Assembly: GCF_000973105.1 (NCBI RefSeq)
Contig: NC_015844.1
Location: 1,732,501 to 1,796,500, forward strand
Reading direction: 5' to 3'
DNA from: Zobellia galactanivorans
GTDB lineage: Bacteria; Bacteroidota; Bacteroidia; Flavobacteriales; Flavobacteriaceae
Length of the DNA: 64,000 nucleotides
Every line of letters begins with the position of its first letter. The stretch's first letter is position 1. The position numbers and the translations under genes are program-made. The notes below the pieces were generated by a model that made no database searches, had not been told where the DNA came from, and saw only the letters and a program-made list of their open reading frames with translations. Shown here in pieces: positions 52,672 to 61,550 of the stretch.

Positions 52672-53529
52672 ATGAAACATTCACTTATACTGGTATTGTT
52701 CTGCATCGGTTTCGTTTCTTTTGCACAGGATGGGGAAAAAGAACGCGCAAAGGCCCTTGACGAATCGAGAAACTTGACCTGGGAGGCCAACAAGGCCCTT
52801 TCGGAAGACAATTTTATAGAAGCCGAGGCCGATTATAGAAAGGCCATTGCCAAAAGCGACGAAAATTCGGCCGCACCCTACAATTTAGGAAATGCCTACT
52901 ACGCCAAAGAAACCTATAGCGAAGCTTTCGGACGCTTTAAACAAGCCGGTGAACTCGCTACGGACAAGGCAGACAAACACCGCGCCTACCACAACATGGG
53001 CAATGTGTTCATGAAAAGAAAGGAATATCAAAAAGCGATAGAGGCCTACAAAGAAGCCCTTCGAAACGACCCTACCGACGACGAAACACGTTACAATCTG
53101 GCCTTGGCCAAAAAAATGCTCGAAAAAGAACAAGAGCAGAACGACCAAAACCAAGATAATAAAGACCAGCAGGACAAAAACGACCAAAAAGACCAGAACG
53201 AAGACAAGAAAGAGGGCGACAACAAAGAAGACAACCAAGACCAAGATAAAGAAAACGAAGGCGACAAGGGAGACGAGGGCGACGAGAACGAAGAACAGAA
53301 AGACGAAAACAAAGAGGGTGAAGGCGATGAAAAGGAAGAACAGAAAAAGCAGCCCGAACAAGGAGATAAGCCCCAAGAACAGCAACAACAGCCCAGGCCT
53401 AACCAGTTAAGCAAACAACAGATCCAAAATTTGTTGGAGGCCATGCAAAACGAAGAGAAAAAAGTTCAAGAAAAAATAGACGCCCAAAAAGTAAAAGGCG
53501 TTAAGGTTAAAAACGAAAAAGATTGGTAA
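52672..53529 (+). CDS. batC: BatC, TPR protein with charged low-complexity region
   Basis: The 285-residue protein has a signal peptide (LILVLFCIGFVSFAQ), TPR repeats at about 30-145 (AAPYNLGNAYYAKETYSEA, HRAYHNMGNVFMKRKEYQKA), and a run of about 100 residues made almost only of Asp, Glu, Lys, Asn and Gln (about 145-245). A short C-terminal helix (LSKQQIQNLLEAMQNEEKKV) follows. The TPR region suits protein-protein contacts in the Bat complex. The length of the low-complexity part is expected to vary between strains. batD overlaps its end. Confidence 0.88.
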   Translation: MKHSLILVLFCIGFVSFAQDGEKERAKALDESRNLTWEANKALSEDNFIEAEADYRKAIAKSDENSAAPYNLGNAYYAKETYSEAFGRFKQAGELATDKADKHRAYHNMGNVFMKRKEYQKAIEAYKEALRNDPTDDETRYNLALAKKMLEKEQEQNDQNQDNKDQQDKNDQKDQNEDKKEGDNKEDNQDQDKENEGDKGDEGDENEEQKDENKEGEGDEKEEQKKQPEQGDKPQEQQQQPRPNQLSKQQIQNLLEAMQNEEKKVQEKIDAQKVKGVKVKNEKDW

Positions 53530-55307
53530 AAAGCGCTGTACATAGAAATCTGATTGCAATCATCGCTATGCTGCTCGTCGTTTTTTCGATGAACGCACAA
53601 GACGATGCCGTTACCTTTGAAATGAAACTCAGCAAGGAGAAGCTGGGCATCAACGAACGCTTACGGGTCGATTTCACCATGAACAAAGACGGTGACAATT
53701 TCAATCCTCCCGACTTTGAAGGATTCCGGGTGCTCATGGGACCTTCACAATCGATAAGTTCGTCATGGATCAATGGGGTACGCAGCTATTCAAAAACATA
53801 CTCCTACACTTTGGCACCCACCACTAGGGGAACCGTAACCATTAAGCAGGCCTCTATTGTCATCGCGGGAAAAACCTACAAGTCCCTTCCCAAAAAGGTA
53901 GAGGTAACCGCGGCCGTTGACAAGCCCAGTGACGAGATGACCGTAGACGATGTGGCCGACGAAAGCCTTCATCTTGTGGCCGAAGTATCTAAAACGGACC
54001 CCTATCTTAACGAAGGCCTTAGCGTAGTCTACAAACTTTATGTGAGTCCTTCCATAAGCGTATCGAACTATCAACCGCTCGACAACCCCAAATACAACAA
54101 CTTTTGGAGCCAAGACATTCCGGTTTCAAGACCCGTGGCGGAAAATGGCACCTACAAGGGCAAACCCTACCGTTACGTAGTATTAAAGCGCGTGGTATTA
54201 TATCCCCAGAAATCGGGTAAATTGGAAATAGAACCGCTTTCGCTGGAAGTTACGGTAGACGTACCCACCAACAAACGCGATTTTTTCGGAGGACGTATCT
54301 ATACCCAAACGAACAAAACCGTTTCTGCGGGAAAACGCACCATCAATGTAAAGCCACTGCCCGAAAAAGGGAAGCCGGTCAACTTTAGTGGTGCCGTAGG
54401 TAGTTTTGATTTTTCGGTAAGCACCAACAAAACCACTTTGAACGCTTCAGAATCCTTACAGGCGAAGGTAGAAGTGAGCGGTAAGGGAAACCTAAAGCTC
54501 TTTCAACTTCCCGAGCCGAACCTACCCAGCGCATTGGAAGTTTACGAACCTGAGTTCAACGAGAACGTACGCACCACCCTATCGGGATCACAGGGCAAGG
54601 TGAGCAACAACTATACTATCGTTCCTTCGTTTAAGGGGAAATACCCTATACCGAGCATATCGTTCACCTATTTTGACCCCAAAGCAAAAACGTACAAGAC
54701 CCTTACCTCCGATGAGATCTTGATCAATGTAAAAGAGGGACCGACCAATTCAAGTATCGGCACTGCCGTTGCGACAGGAGGTCAAAAACAGGCCGTTACC
54801 GTCGGGAACCAATTCAACTTCCTGAAGCTGAACCCCAACCTGTCGCCTATAACATCTAATTTCTTTTTTGGTTCCACCCAATACTATCTTTGGTTACTAC
54901 TACCGTTGATATTGATTCCTATTGCCATAATACTAGGTAAAAAACGGGAGGCCATCGCCAGTGATGTCGTGGGGAACAAGGTACGTAAAGCGAACAAACT
55001 TGCACGGAAATACCTTTCTAAGGCCAAAAAGGAACTTGGCAATAAAGAAGGCTTTTACATCGCCCTCGAGAAGGCCTTGCACAATTATTTAAAGGCTAAG
55101 CTAAAGATAGAGACATCGGAATTCAGCAAAGATAAAATTGCCACCTTGCTCAACGAAAAACAAGTTGATGACACTACGAACGATGGCTTTATCGCCTTGC
55201 TGAAGAATTGCGAAATGGCCCGTTACAGTCCTTTTTCAGAGGTACAGATGCAGCAAGATTACGATAAGGCCAGTGAGGTAATCTCACATCTAGATAAACA
55301 ATTATAA
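53523..55307 (+). CDS. batD: BatD, large periplasmic membrane-anchored protein
   Basis: The 594-residue protein starts from TTG at 53523, overlapping batC by seven bases; no upstream or nearby ATG gives a complete signal peptide (LIAIIAMLLVVFSMNAQ). It contains two or three beta-sandwich domains of the BatD family (about 30-430; LGINERLRVDFTMNK, LNEGLSVVYKLYVSPSI, TLNASESLQAKVEVSGKGNLK). A membrane helix lies at about 456-474 (LWLLLPLILIPIAIIL), followed by a helical cytosolic tail resembling the one in the BatD-like protein of the operon. It is a structural part of the Bat complex. Confidence 0.9.
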   Translation: MVKSAVHRNLIAIIAMLLVVFSMNAQDDAVTFEMKLSKEKLGINERLRVDFTMNKDGDNFNPPDFEGFRVLMGPSQSISSSWINGVRSYSKTYSYTLAPTTRGTVTIKQASIVIAGKTYKSLPKKVEVTAAVDKPSDEMTVDDVADESLHLVAEVSKTDPYLNEGLSVVYKLYVSPSISVSNYQPLDNPKYNNFWSQDIPVSRPVAENGTYKGKPYRYVVLKRVVLYPQKSGKLEIEPLSLEVTVDVPTNKRDFFGGRIYTQTNKTVSAGKRTINVKPLPEKGKPVNFSGAVGSFDFSVSTNKTTLNASESLQAKVEVSGKGNLKLFQLPEPNLPSALEVYEPEFNENVRTTLSGSQGKVSNNYTIVPSFKGKYPIPSISFTYFDPKAKTYKTLTSDEILINVKEGPTNSSIGTAVATGGQKQAVTVGNQFNFLKLNPNLSPITSNFFFGSTQYYLWLLLPLILIPIAIILGKKREAIASDVVGNKVRKANKLARKYLSKAKKELGNKEGFYIALEKALHNYLKAKLKIETSEFSKDKIATLLNEKQVDDTTNDGFIALLKNCEMARYSPFSEVQMQQDYDKASEVISHLDKQL

Positions 55308-55311
55308 TAAA

Positions 55312-56070
55312 GTGAGACAGATATTTTTCATAGTAATAGCTTTTGTGACCCTTACGGTGTCAGGCCAGAACAAGGCATTGTTCGACCAGGCCACCGAAGC
55401 CTATAACGTGGGCGAATATCAAAGAGCGGTAGACAGCTACTTAGAGATATTGCAGAACGGGCAACACTCTGCGGAACTCTATTACAATTTAGGCAACGCC
55501 TATTACAAGCTCAACCAAATTGCCCCGAGTATCTACTATTATGAGAAGGCCCTTTTGCTAAAACCCAATGATAGCGAAATAAAGAACAATCTAGGCTATG
55601 CCCAAAATATGACATTAGATGCCATAGACCGTATGCCGGCCACAGGGCTTACAAAGATCTACGACAGTACGATCGGCATTCTCTCTTTTGACCAATGGGC
55701 CTATGCCTCCATTGTTTTTATGATACTCTTTGTACTGCTGTACATCGCTTTCTACTATTTTCACTATTCTTCGAGAAAACGATTGGCCTTTATTTTCAGT
55801 ATGATCTCGCTTTTAGCCATGCTCACCTCGGTCGTGTTCGCCTTTTTGCAACACAGTGAATTCGAGGCCGACGACCCCGCCATTGTCTTTGCAAAAGAGG
55901 CCAGCGTAAAATCCGAACCCAATAAAAGAAGCCTTGAAGCGTTTACACTACATGAGGGCACCAAAGTCAATGTTCTAGAAGAACTCAACGACTGGAAAAA
56001 GATTCGCATTCCTGACGGTACTACAGGTTGGATTCAGACTGAGGACATAAAAATCTTAAAAGATTTTTAA
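55312..56070 (+). CDS. batE: BatE, TPR and SH3-like domain protein
   Basis: The 252-residue protein starts from GTG at 55312, four bases after batD. It has a signal peptide (IFFIVIAFVTLTVSGQN), TPR repeats (about 20-95; SAELYYNLGNAYYKLNQIAP), two membrane helices (about 120-145 and 153-178) and a C-terminal SH3-like domain (SLEAFTLHEGTKVNVLEELNDWKKIRI). It ends the Bat operon. An AT-rich inverted repeat overlaps its stop (56049-56068). Confidence 0.9.
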   Translation: MRQIFFIVIAFVTLTVSGQNKALFDQATEAYNVGEYQRAVDSYLEILQNGQHSAELYYNLGNAYYKLNQIAPSIYYYEKALLLKPNDSEIKNNLGYAQNMTLDAIDRMPATGLTKIYDSTIGILSFDQWAYASIVFMILFVLLYIAFYYFHYSSRKRLAFIFSMISLLAMLTSVVFAFLQHSEFEADDPAIVFAKEASVKSEPNKRSLEAFTLHEGTKVNVLEELNDWKKIRIPDGTTGWIQTEDIKILKDF

Positions 56071-56103
56071 TATTTCCTTAACGAGGATTAAAAAGGTTGG
56101 TGT

Positions 56104-56111
56104 TATATTTG
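56104..56111 (+). promoter_or_regulatory. -7 element for the small secreted-protein gene
   Basis: TATATTTG is an exact TAnnTTTG match, 18 bases upstream of the ATG at 56130. It marks a new transcription unit after the Bat operon. Confidence 0.5.
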
Positions 56112-56129
56112 CGTTTGTTACAAACTTCT

Positions 56130-56426
56130 ATGAAAATTTTTGCTCGTTTTCTTTTGCTTTCTCTTTGGCTATTTGCCATTACGGCTCCGAGCGTTATAAC
56201 TTTGCTAGATGTTGACAATCCTGTAATAGTAACCAACCTCAATGAGGAAGAGCAGCAGGAAATGGGGAAAAAATCTCCCTTTGAGGAAAAAATAGTCAAC
56301 GAAAACTACTTTGATTTTTCTTTAATAGCCCAGTCAGAACAGTCTGTTATGGGACACTATCACCTTATGGGCTACATCGATTTCACTATTGAAATTCTTC
56401 TGCCCCCTCCAGAACATTTGAGTTAA
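56130..56426 (+). CDS. Small secreted or membrane protein, unknown
   Basis: From ATG 56130 the protein has 98 residues: an N-terminal hydrophobic segment (FARFLLLSLWLFAITAPSVI), an acidic middle (NEEEQQEMGKKSPFEEKIV) and a Pro-rich end (ILLPPPEHLS). I do not recognise a family. Its position just before a SulP remnant and carbonic anhydrase genes suggests it belongs to that inorganic-carbon locus. The -7 element at 56104 supports this start over any start upstream. Confidence 0.65.
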   Translation: MKIFARFLLLSLWLFAITAPSVITLLDVDNPVIVTNLNEEEQQEMGKKSPFEEKIVNENYFDFSLIAQSEQSVMGHYHLMGYIDFTIEILLPPPEHLS

Positions 56427-56495
56427 TCCTCTCGATAAAACTATTCGATTAACTACAAATTTGTCCTTGATGTATATTGGGGACCGGATTAATAT

Positions 56496-56867
56496 ATGTT
56501 CAAAATTTCAAGCCGCGATATTCAGCCGAGCATCGCAACATTTTTTATGGCAATACCTCTAAGTATGGGCCTTGCCAACATCACTGACCTACCCTTCCTT
56601 TCCGTATCGATTGCGGGAACGATAATCGGTATTTCAATCAATGCACTAAACCAATCTAAAATCAGGTCAGCGGTACAGGTAGAAGGAGGAGCCCCAGTAA
56701 AAAACTATCAAAATTCCCATATTCTTCAAAGTGAAGGTATATCTTATGGGGAACACCATATCAAAACACTTCTTGCGGAAGAAAGCGATTTTTCAACTCC
56801 GAATACTTTCCTCAGCCTAGTGCAGGTCAATCATTTTTCAATCGAAAAAAGGTTTGGAAATCATTGA
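56496..56867 (+). pseudogene. Truncated SulP-family transporter remnant
   Basis: The first 50 or so residues (DIQPSIATFFMAIPLSMGLA, then PFLSVSIAGTIIGISINAL) align by eye with the first two helices of SulP transporters, where intact proteins read VALPLALAFGVSSG and GLYGAIF-like segments. After that the similarity stops and the frame ends at 123 residues, instead of more than 500. The following 243 bp contain stops in all forward frames I followed. I interpret it as a decayed SulP gene that once stood directly upstream of the first carbonic anhydrase. A short functional membrane protein cannot be excluded. Confidence 0.55.
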
Positions 56868-57110
56868 AAAATACAAGCTATGCCCGGCCTATTGAGATTA
56901 CAAGTCGCGCTCGAATTAAGACAAAAATGTATTATTCATAACAGAATCGTACTACACATCCACTCGGTATTCAAGTACCTTTGGTAAAGCAAAAAGGAAG
57001 TCAATCGATATTTAAACGGGAACCAACCCGACATCATAGCGGTCGAAAGCTAAAAATATAGCCCCTTCGACTATCAAAACAAATTAGAAAAAGCATTAAA
57101 TTAGATAAGC

Positions 57111-57740
57111 ATGAAAGCACATACAAGGGAGACACAAGCCACAATGACTCCAGAAAAGGCATTAAATTTTTTAAAAGAGGGCAACGAACGCTTTCAAAAT
57201 AACCTGAAAGCCAACAGAAACCTTCTCGAGCAGGTCAACGACACCAGTGAAGGGCAATTTCCCTTTGCAACCATCTTGAGCTGTATCGATTCGAGGGTTT
57301 CCGCGGAATTGGTCTTCGATCAGGGCCTAGGTGATATTTTCAGTATCCGTATTGCCGGTAATTTCGTGAACGAAGATATTTTGGGCAGTATGGAATTCGG
57401 TTGTAAACTAGCCGGCACCAAATTGATCGTTGTTTTGGGCCACACCAGTTGCGGGGCCATCAAAGGCGCTTGTGATCACGCCAGATTGGGCAACCTTACC
57501 GCCTTGATCAACAAGATCGAACCTGCGGTGGAAGCCGTAAAGGAGCCGGCCGACGAAAGTCTTAGAAACTCGAAGAACCTTGAATTTGTAGATAAGGTTT
57601 CAGAAAAGAACGTGCTCTTGACCATTGACAACGTACGCGAAAAAAGTCCGGTTTTGGCCGAAATGGAAAAAACGGGAGAAATCAAGATAATTGGTGCCAT
57701 GTACGACTTGTCCAATGGCGAAGTGGTCTTTTACGAATAA
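57111..57740 (+). CDS. Beta-carbonic anhydrase (first copy)
   Basis: The 209-residue enzyme has the beta-class zinc site: Cys58 with the Asp60-Arg62 dyad in CIDSR, and His111 and Cys114 in GHTSCGAIKGA. It interconverts CO2 and bicarbonate in the cytosol. Starts MKAHTRETQATMTPEKAL and has the usual helical N-terminal arm. A terminator follows at 57768-57798, so it is separated transcriptionally from the second carbonic anhydrase. It is only distantly similar to that copy, so the pair is not a recent duplication. Confidence 0.93.
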   Translation: MKAHTRETQATMTPEKALNFLKEGNERFQNNLKANRNLLEQVNDTSEGQFPFATILSCIDSRVSAELVFDQGLGDIFSIRIAGNFVNEDILGSMEFGCKLAGTKLIVVLGHTSCGAIKGACDHARLGNLTALINKIEPAVEAVKEPADESLRNSKNLEFVDKVSEKNVLLTIDNVREKSPVLAEMEKTGEIKIIGAMYDLSNGEVVFYE

Positions 57741-57767
57741 TCACGGGCCAAAAGAGTTCTTTGTTTC

Positions 57768-57798
57768 AAAAGGCCAATGTTGGCGTATTGGCCTTTTT
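57768..57798 (+). terminator. Intrinsic terminator between the two carbonic anhydrase genes
   Basis: AAAAGGCCAAT (57768-57778) pairs with ATTGGCCTTTT (57787-57797) around an 8-base loop, and the T-run ends at 57798. Confidence 0.87.
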
Positions 57799-57843
57799 CA
57801 GATAATACTGTAGAAATAACGCTATTTTGTAAAAAATTACAAT

Positions 57844-58470
57844 ATGAACCTAGATACTGTTTTTGCGAACAACGAAGAATGGATCAAAGAAAAACTAGCA
57901 ACAGATCCAGACTATTTTGGTCAATTGGCCGAAGGCCAAAATCCAGAATTGCTTTACATCGGGTGCTCCGATAGTAGAGTTACCGCAGAAGAGGTTATGG
58001 GCGCCAAGCCGGGCGAGGTGTTCGTGCATCGCAACATCGCGAATATGGTAATCAGTATAGACCTTAACGTTCTCTCGGTGGTAAAGTATGCCGTAGATTA
58101 CTTGAAAGTAAAACATATCATCGTTTGTGGACATTACGCCTGCGGAGGGGTCAAAGCCGCCATGCAGTCGGCAGATTTAGGTGTCTTGAACCCATGGCTA
58201 CGTAATATACGCGATGTATACCGCCTTCATAAAGAAGAACTCAACGCCATTGAAGACGAGACCAAAAAATACGATCGGTTGGTTGAACTGAACGTAAAGG
58301 AACAATGCGTAAACCTAATCAAAACGGCCGTGGTGCAAAAAGCATTTCGCGATCACGGGTTGAAAGTACACGGATGGATATTTGACGTCCATACCGGAAA
58401 ATTGATAGATCTAAAAATAGACTTTGAAGGCTATCTCAAAAACATTATGGAAATCTATCATTTAGATTGA
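57844..58470 (+). CDS. Beta-carbonic anhydrase (second copy)
   Basis: The 208-residue enzyme has zinc ligands Cys41, His97 and Cys100 (CSDSR, CGHYACGGVKAA) and the Asp43-Arg45 dyad. HRNIANMV and the long C-terminal part (NPWLRNIRDVYRLHKEEL, VHGWIFDVHTGKLIDL) place it in the E. coli Can-like subgroup, unlike the first copy. It produces or uses bicarbonate in the cytosol. The SulP transporter begins 91 bp downstream, so the two are likely co-transcribed. Near-consensus CTATTTTG lies about 20 bp upstream. Confidence 0.94.
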   Translation: MNLDTVFANNEEWIKEKLATDPDYFGQLAEGQNPELLYIGCSDSRVTAEEVMGAKPGEVFVHRNIANMVISIDLNVLSVVKYAVDYLKVKHIIVCGHYACGGVKAAMQSADLGVLNPWLRNIRDVYRLHKEELNAIEDETKKYDRLVELNVKEQCVNLIKTAVVQKAFRDHGLKVHGWIFDVHTGKLIDLKIDFEGYLKNIMEIYHLD

Positions 58471-58561
58471 TCCATATCATTCGGTAGGGGCCAAAACGTT
58501 GAACAGGCCCATACATTCGAAAGCAAAATATATACTAATCATCAGCATTAAAAGTAATTGT

Positions 58562-60442
58562 ATGAAAAATCTTTTCTCAAACTTTAAAGGAGACCTATTT
58601 GGGGGCATAACGGCAGGTATCGTTGCCCTTCCCTTGGCATTGGCCTTTGGTGTAAGTTCAGGTCTCGGACCCAGTGCCGGACTCTACGGCGCTATTTTTA
58701 TTAGTTTTTTTGCCGCCCTTTTTGGCGGTACCAATACGCAAATTTCAGGCCCTACAGCTCCCATGACGGCCGTAAGTATGGTCGTCATAGCGGGAATTAT
58801 CGCCATAAACGACGGTAGTCTCGAAAAGGCGCTACCCGCCATCTTGACCGTATTTTTATTGGCCGGACTTATGCAAATCGGCCTTGGTGTGCTCGGCATA
58901 GGAAAATACATCCGCTACATTCCGTATCCGGTAGTTTCCGGTTTTATGACCGCTATCGGTGTTATCATTTTAGTTACCCAGATATTGCCTGCAGTAGGCT
59001 ATTACCCTAATGAGGATAAAGAGTTCGTAGATCAGTACAAACCAATGGCCGAAGAACTTATATTGGAGAATATTCTAAAGGAGGAAGCCGGGGAGGGCAT
59101 TCTCGTTCTAGAAGATTTCGAGGAGACCATTAAACGTGCGGAGACCATAACCCAAGAGGAAATGCTCAAAGAAGCCAGTACTTTGGCAAAAAGTGAAGCT
59201 TCAGGCGTATTAGGGGCCCTTAAAGTTATGCCCAGAGCTTTGCAAAACATCAATTGGCTAGAGTTTATCTTGGCCCTTTCCACGATTATCATTATTTATG
59301 GTTTCAAAAAAATAACTACCGCCATACCGAGTGCTTTGGTAGCACTTATCGTAGTTTCCGGCGTAGCCTATGGTTTCGGCTTGAACTATAGACCCATTGA
59401 AGAAATTCCAAGTGGTTTTCCCGTACCCAACCTCGGCATCTTTACCAACTTTGATCTCAACTCGGTAACCCCTTACATCTTTACCGCCTTAACATTGGCC
59501 CTACTGGGGGCCATCGACTCCTTATTGACCTCTGTGGTGGCCGATAACATGACCAAGACCAAGCACCAACCCAACAAGGAATTGGTAGGTCAGGGAATAG
59601 GAAATACTATTGCGGCCATATTTGGCGGAATCCCAGGAGCGGGCGCAACTATCCGTACCGTTGTCAACATTAATGCCGGTGGTAAGACCAAGTTATCCGG
59701 TATGGTGGCCGGTGTTCTGCTATTGGTCGTTCTTTTGGCCTTAGGTCCGGTCGCATCACAGATACCTGCCGCCGTACTTGCCGGTATTCTTGTAACCGTG
59801 GGTATAGGGGTAATGGATTATAAAGGATTGAAAGCGATACCTAGTTTACCAAAAGACATGAGTCTAGGACCGATCAAATTCAGTTCCGAAGTAGTGATTA
59901 TGATTATTGTATTGGTTCTTTCTTCCGTTTGGAACTTGGTATACGCCGTAGGTGTAGGCCTGGTCATAGCTTCCTTAATGTTCATGAAGAAGATGGGCGA
60001 CCTTACCGCAGAACGCTCGGATGTAAAATCATTGGAAAAAGAACAAGGTTGGGCAGATGAAGCCCGTTTCCCCCAAAACCTAAAAGAATCGGTTTTTATC
60101 AAACACCTTAAAGGCCCCTTGTTCTTTGGATCTACCAGCGAATTTCAAATACTGGCCGACCAAATACCGCGTAGCGCCTCAACAGTAATCATTCGTATGG
60201 ACCGTATGCAGTATATGGATCAATCAGGACTCTACACGTTAGAAGACGTATTGATCGACCTGCACAACTCAAAAATTGAGGTATTGTTCGTAGACGTACT
60301 GAAGCAACCGCGTTACATGATGGAACGGGTAGACCTTATACCCGATTTAATACCCACGGAACACATTTTCGACACCTTTGACGACTGTATACAGTACTTG
60401 GAACAGAAGACTATAGCACCGAAAGTTGAAGCCGCGTTGTAG
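58562..60442 (+). CDS. SulP-family transporter, probably bicarbonate/anion uptake
   Basis: From ATG 58562 the protein has 626 residues. A start at 58499 would add 21 residues without SulP character. The first helices (GGITAGIVALPLALAFGVSSG, GPSAGLYGAIF) and NTQISGPTAPMT define the SulP core. GAGATIRTVVNINAGGKTKLSG lies in the later helices, and a STAS domain follows (about 530-610; MDRMQYMDQSGLYTLEDVL). A charged helical stretch of about 65 residues (149-215) interrupts the membrane core and is absent from the SulP at 7640-9229. Association with carbonic anhydrase suggests sodium-dependent bicarbonate uptake like cyanobacterial BicA; sulfate or another anion remains possible. Confidence 0.9.
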   Translation: MKNLFSNFKGDLFGGITAGIVALPLALAFGVSSGLGPSAGLYGAIFISFFAALFGGTNTQISGPTAPMTAVSMVVIAGIIAINDGSLEKALPAILTVFLLAGLMQIGLGVLGIGKYIRYIPYPVVSGFMTAIGVIILVTQILPAVGYYPNEDKEFVDQYKPMAEELILENILKEEAGEGILVLEDFEETIKRAETITQEEMLKEASTLAKSEASGVLGALKVMPRALQNINWLEFILALSTIIIIYGFKKITTAIPSALVALIVVSGVAYGFGLNYRPIEEIPSGFPVPNLGIFTNFDLNSVTPYIFTALTLALLGAIDSLLTSVVADNMTKTKHQPNKELVGQGIGNTIAAIFGGIPGAGATIRTVVNINAGGKTKLSGMVAGVLLLVVLLALGPVASQIPAAVLAGILVTVGIGVMDYKGLKAIPSLPKDMSLGPIKFSSEVVIMIIVLVLSSVWNLVYAVGVGLVIASLMFMKKMGDLTAERSDVKSLEKEQGWADEARFPQNLKESVFIKHLKGPLFFGSTSEFQILADQIPRSASTVIIRMDRMQYMDQSGLYTLEDVLIDLHNSKIEVLFVDVLKQPRYMMERVDLIPDLIPTEHIFDTFDDCIQYLEQKTIAPKVEAAL

Positions 60443-60477
60443 AATTTAGACCAATTTATGATGAATTATGTATTCGG

Positions 60478-60510
60478 TAATGCCGCAAATGTCCTAAATT
60501 TGCGGCATTA
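60478..60510 (+). promoter_or_regulatory. Hairpin overlapping the pheS -7 element
   Basis: TAATGCCGCAAAT (60478-60490) and ATTTGCGGCATTA (60498-60510) form a perfect 13-bp inverted repeat with loop GTCCTAA. The exact -7 element TAAATTTG (60495-60502) spans the loop and the 3' arm, 18 bases before the pheS ATG. No T-run follows, so it is not a standard terminator of the SulP gene. Confidence 0.6.
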
Positions 60511-60520
60511 GCCGAACATC

Positions 60521-61540
60521 ATGATCGATACCATAAAAAAGCATATTACAGAGGTAGAAAAATTTACCGCTACCAACAAGGAAGAACTCGAAAGCTTCCG
60601 TATCAAATACTTAGGTAAAAAGGGACTGTTAAATGATTTCTTCGCAGAATTCAAAAACGTTCCCAATGAGCAGAAAAAAGAATTCGGTCAGACCATAAAC
60701 CAGTTAAAACAGGCCGCCAACGAAAAGCTCAATACCTTACGTGACGCCCTTGAAAGCAAAAGCGACGAAAAAGGCATCTACGGTGATTTGACACGGCCGG
60801 GCGAACCCATAGAACTGGGTGCACGCCACCCTATATCTATAGTCAAGAACCAAATTATAGAGATTTTCTCAAGAATAGGTTTCAACGTTTCCGAAGGCCC
60901 AGAAATCGAAGACGATTGGCACAACTTTACAGCCTTGAACTTGCCCGAATACCATCCGGCAAGGGATATGCAGGATACTTTCTTCATTCAAACCGATCCC
61001 GATATATTGTTGCGTACCCACACCTCTTCGGTTCAAGTACGTTACATGGAAAACAACACCCCCCCAATCCGTACCATATCACCGGGTAGGGTATACCGTA
61101 ACGAAGCTATTTCCGCGCGTTCGCACTGTTTTTTCCATCAGGTAGAAGGCTTGTATATCGATAAGGATGTTTCCTTTGCCGACCTAAAGCAAACCCTGCA
61201 ATATTTTACTACCGAACTTTTCGGAAAATCGAAAATCAGGTTACGTCCTTCATACTTTCCGTTTACCGAGCCCAGCGCCGAGGTAGATGTGTATTGGGGA
61301 TTAGAAACCGAAACCGATTATAAAATGACCAAAGGCACTGGATGGCTAGAGATCATGGGCTGTGGTATGGTAGACCCAAACGTACTCGACAATTGCGGAA
61401 TCGACTCAAAGGAGTACTCCGGATTTGCTTTCGGAATGGGCATCGACCGTATCGCGCTTCTCTTGCACCAAATTTCGGACATTCGCCTGTTGAGCGAAAA
61501 CGATGTTCGCTTCCTTGAACAGTTCAAAAGTGCACTGTAA
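60521..61540 (+). CDS. pheS: Phenylalanine--tRNA ligase alpha subunit
   Basis: The 339-residue protein has the PheS layout: an N-terminal coiled-coil arm (about 1-85, KYLGKKGLLNDFFAEFKNVP), then the class II catalytic core with HPISIVKNQIIEIF, motif 2 (RTISPGRVYRNEAISARSH, FFHQVEGLYIDK), FPFTEPSAEVDV and motif 3 (GFAFGMGIDRIALL). It forms the alpha2beta2 synthetase that charges tRNA-Phe; pheT is not in the window. A small conserved gene follows after 10 bp. Confidence 0.97.
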   Translation: MIDTIKKHITEVEKFTATNKEELESFRIKYLGKKGLLNDFFAEFKNVPNEQKKEFGQTINQLKQAANEKLNTLRDALESKSDEKGIYGDLTRPGEPIELGARHPISIVKNQIIEIFSRIGFNVSEGPEIEDDWHNFTALNLPEYHPARDMQDTFFIQTDPDILLRTHTSSVQVRYMENNTPPIRTISPGRVYRNEAISARSHCFFHQVEGLYIDKDVSFADLKQTLQYFTTELFGKSKIRLRPSYFPFTEPSAEVDVYWGLETETDYKMTKGTGWLEIMGCGMVDPNVLDNCGIDSKEYSGFAFGMGIDRIALLLHQISDIRLLSENDVRFLEQFKSAL

Positions 61541-61550
61541 TTTTATCTAG

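Noticed and set aside
52885-53388. A long hydrophobic reverse-strand frame within batC
   Set aside because: It is the complement of the Lys/Glu/Asp-rich low-complexity region, which reads as Leu/Phe/Val on the other strand. It is not evidence of a membrane protein.
46942-56070. The Bat operon as a novel system
   Set aside because: moxR, DUF58 and batA-batE are an established conserved Bacteroidota operon. Only the extended BatD-like protein and the spacer repeat are worth separate mention.
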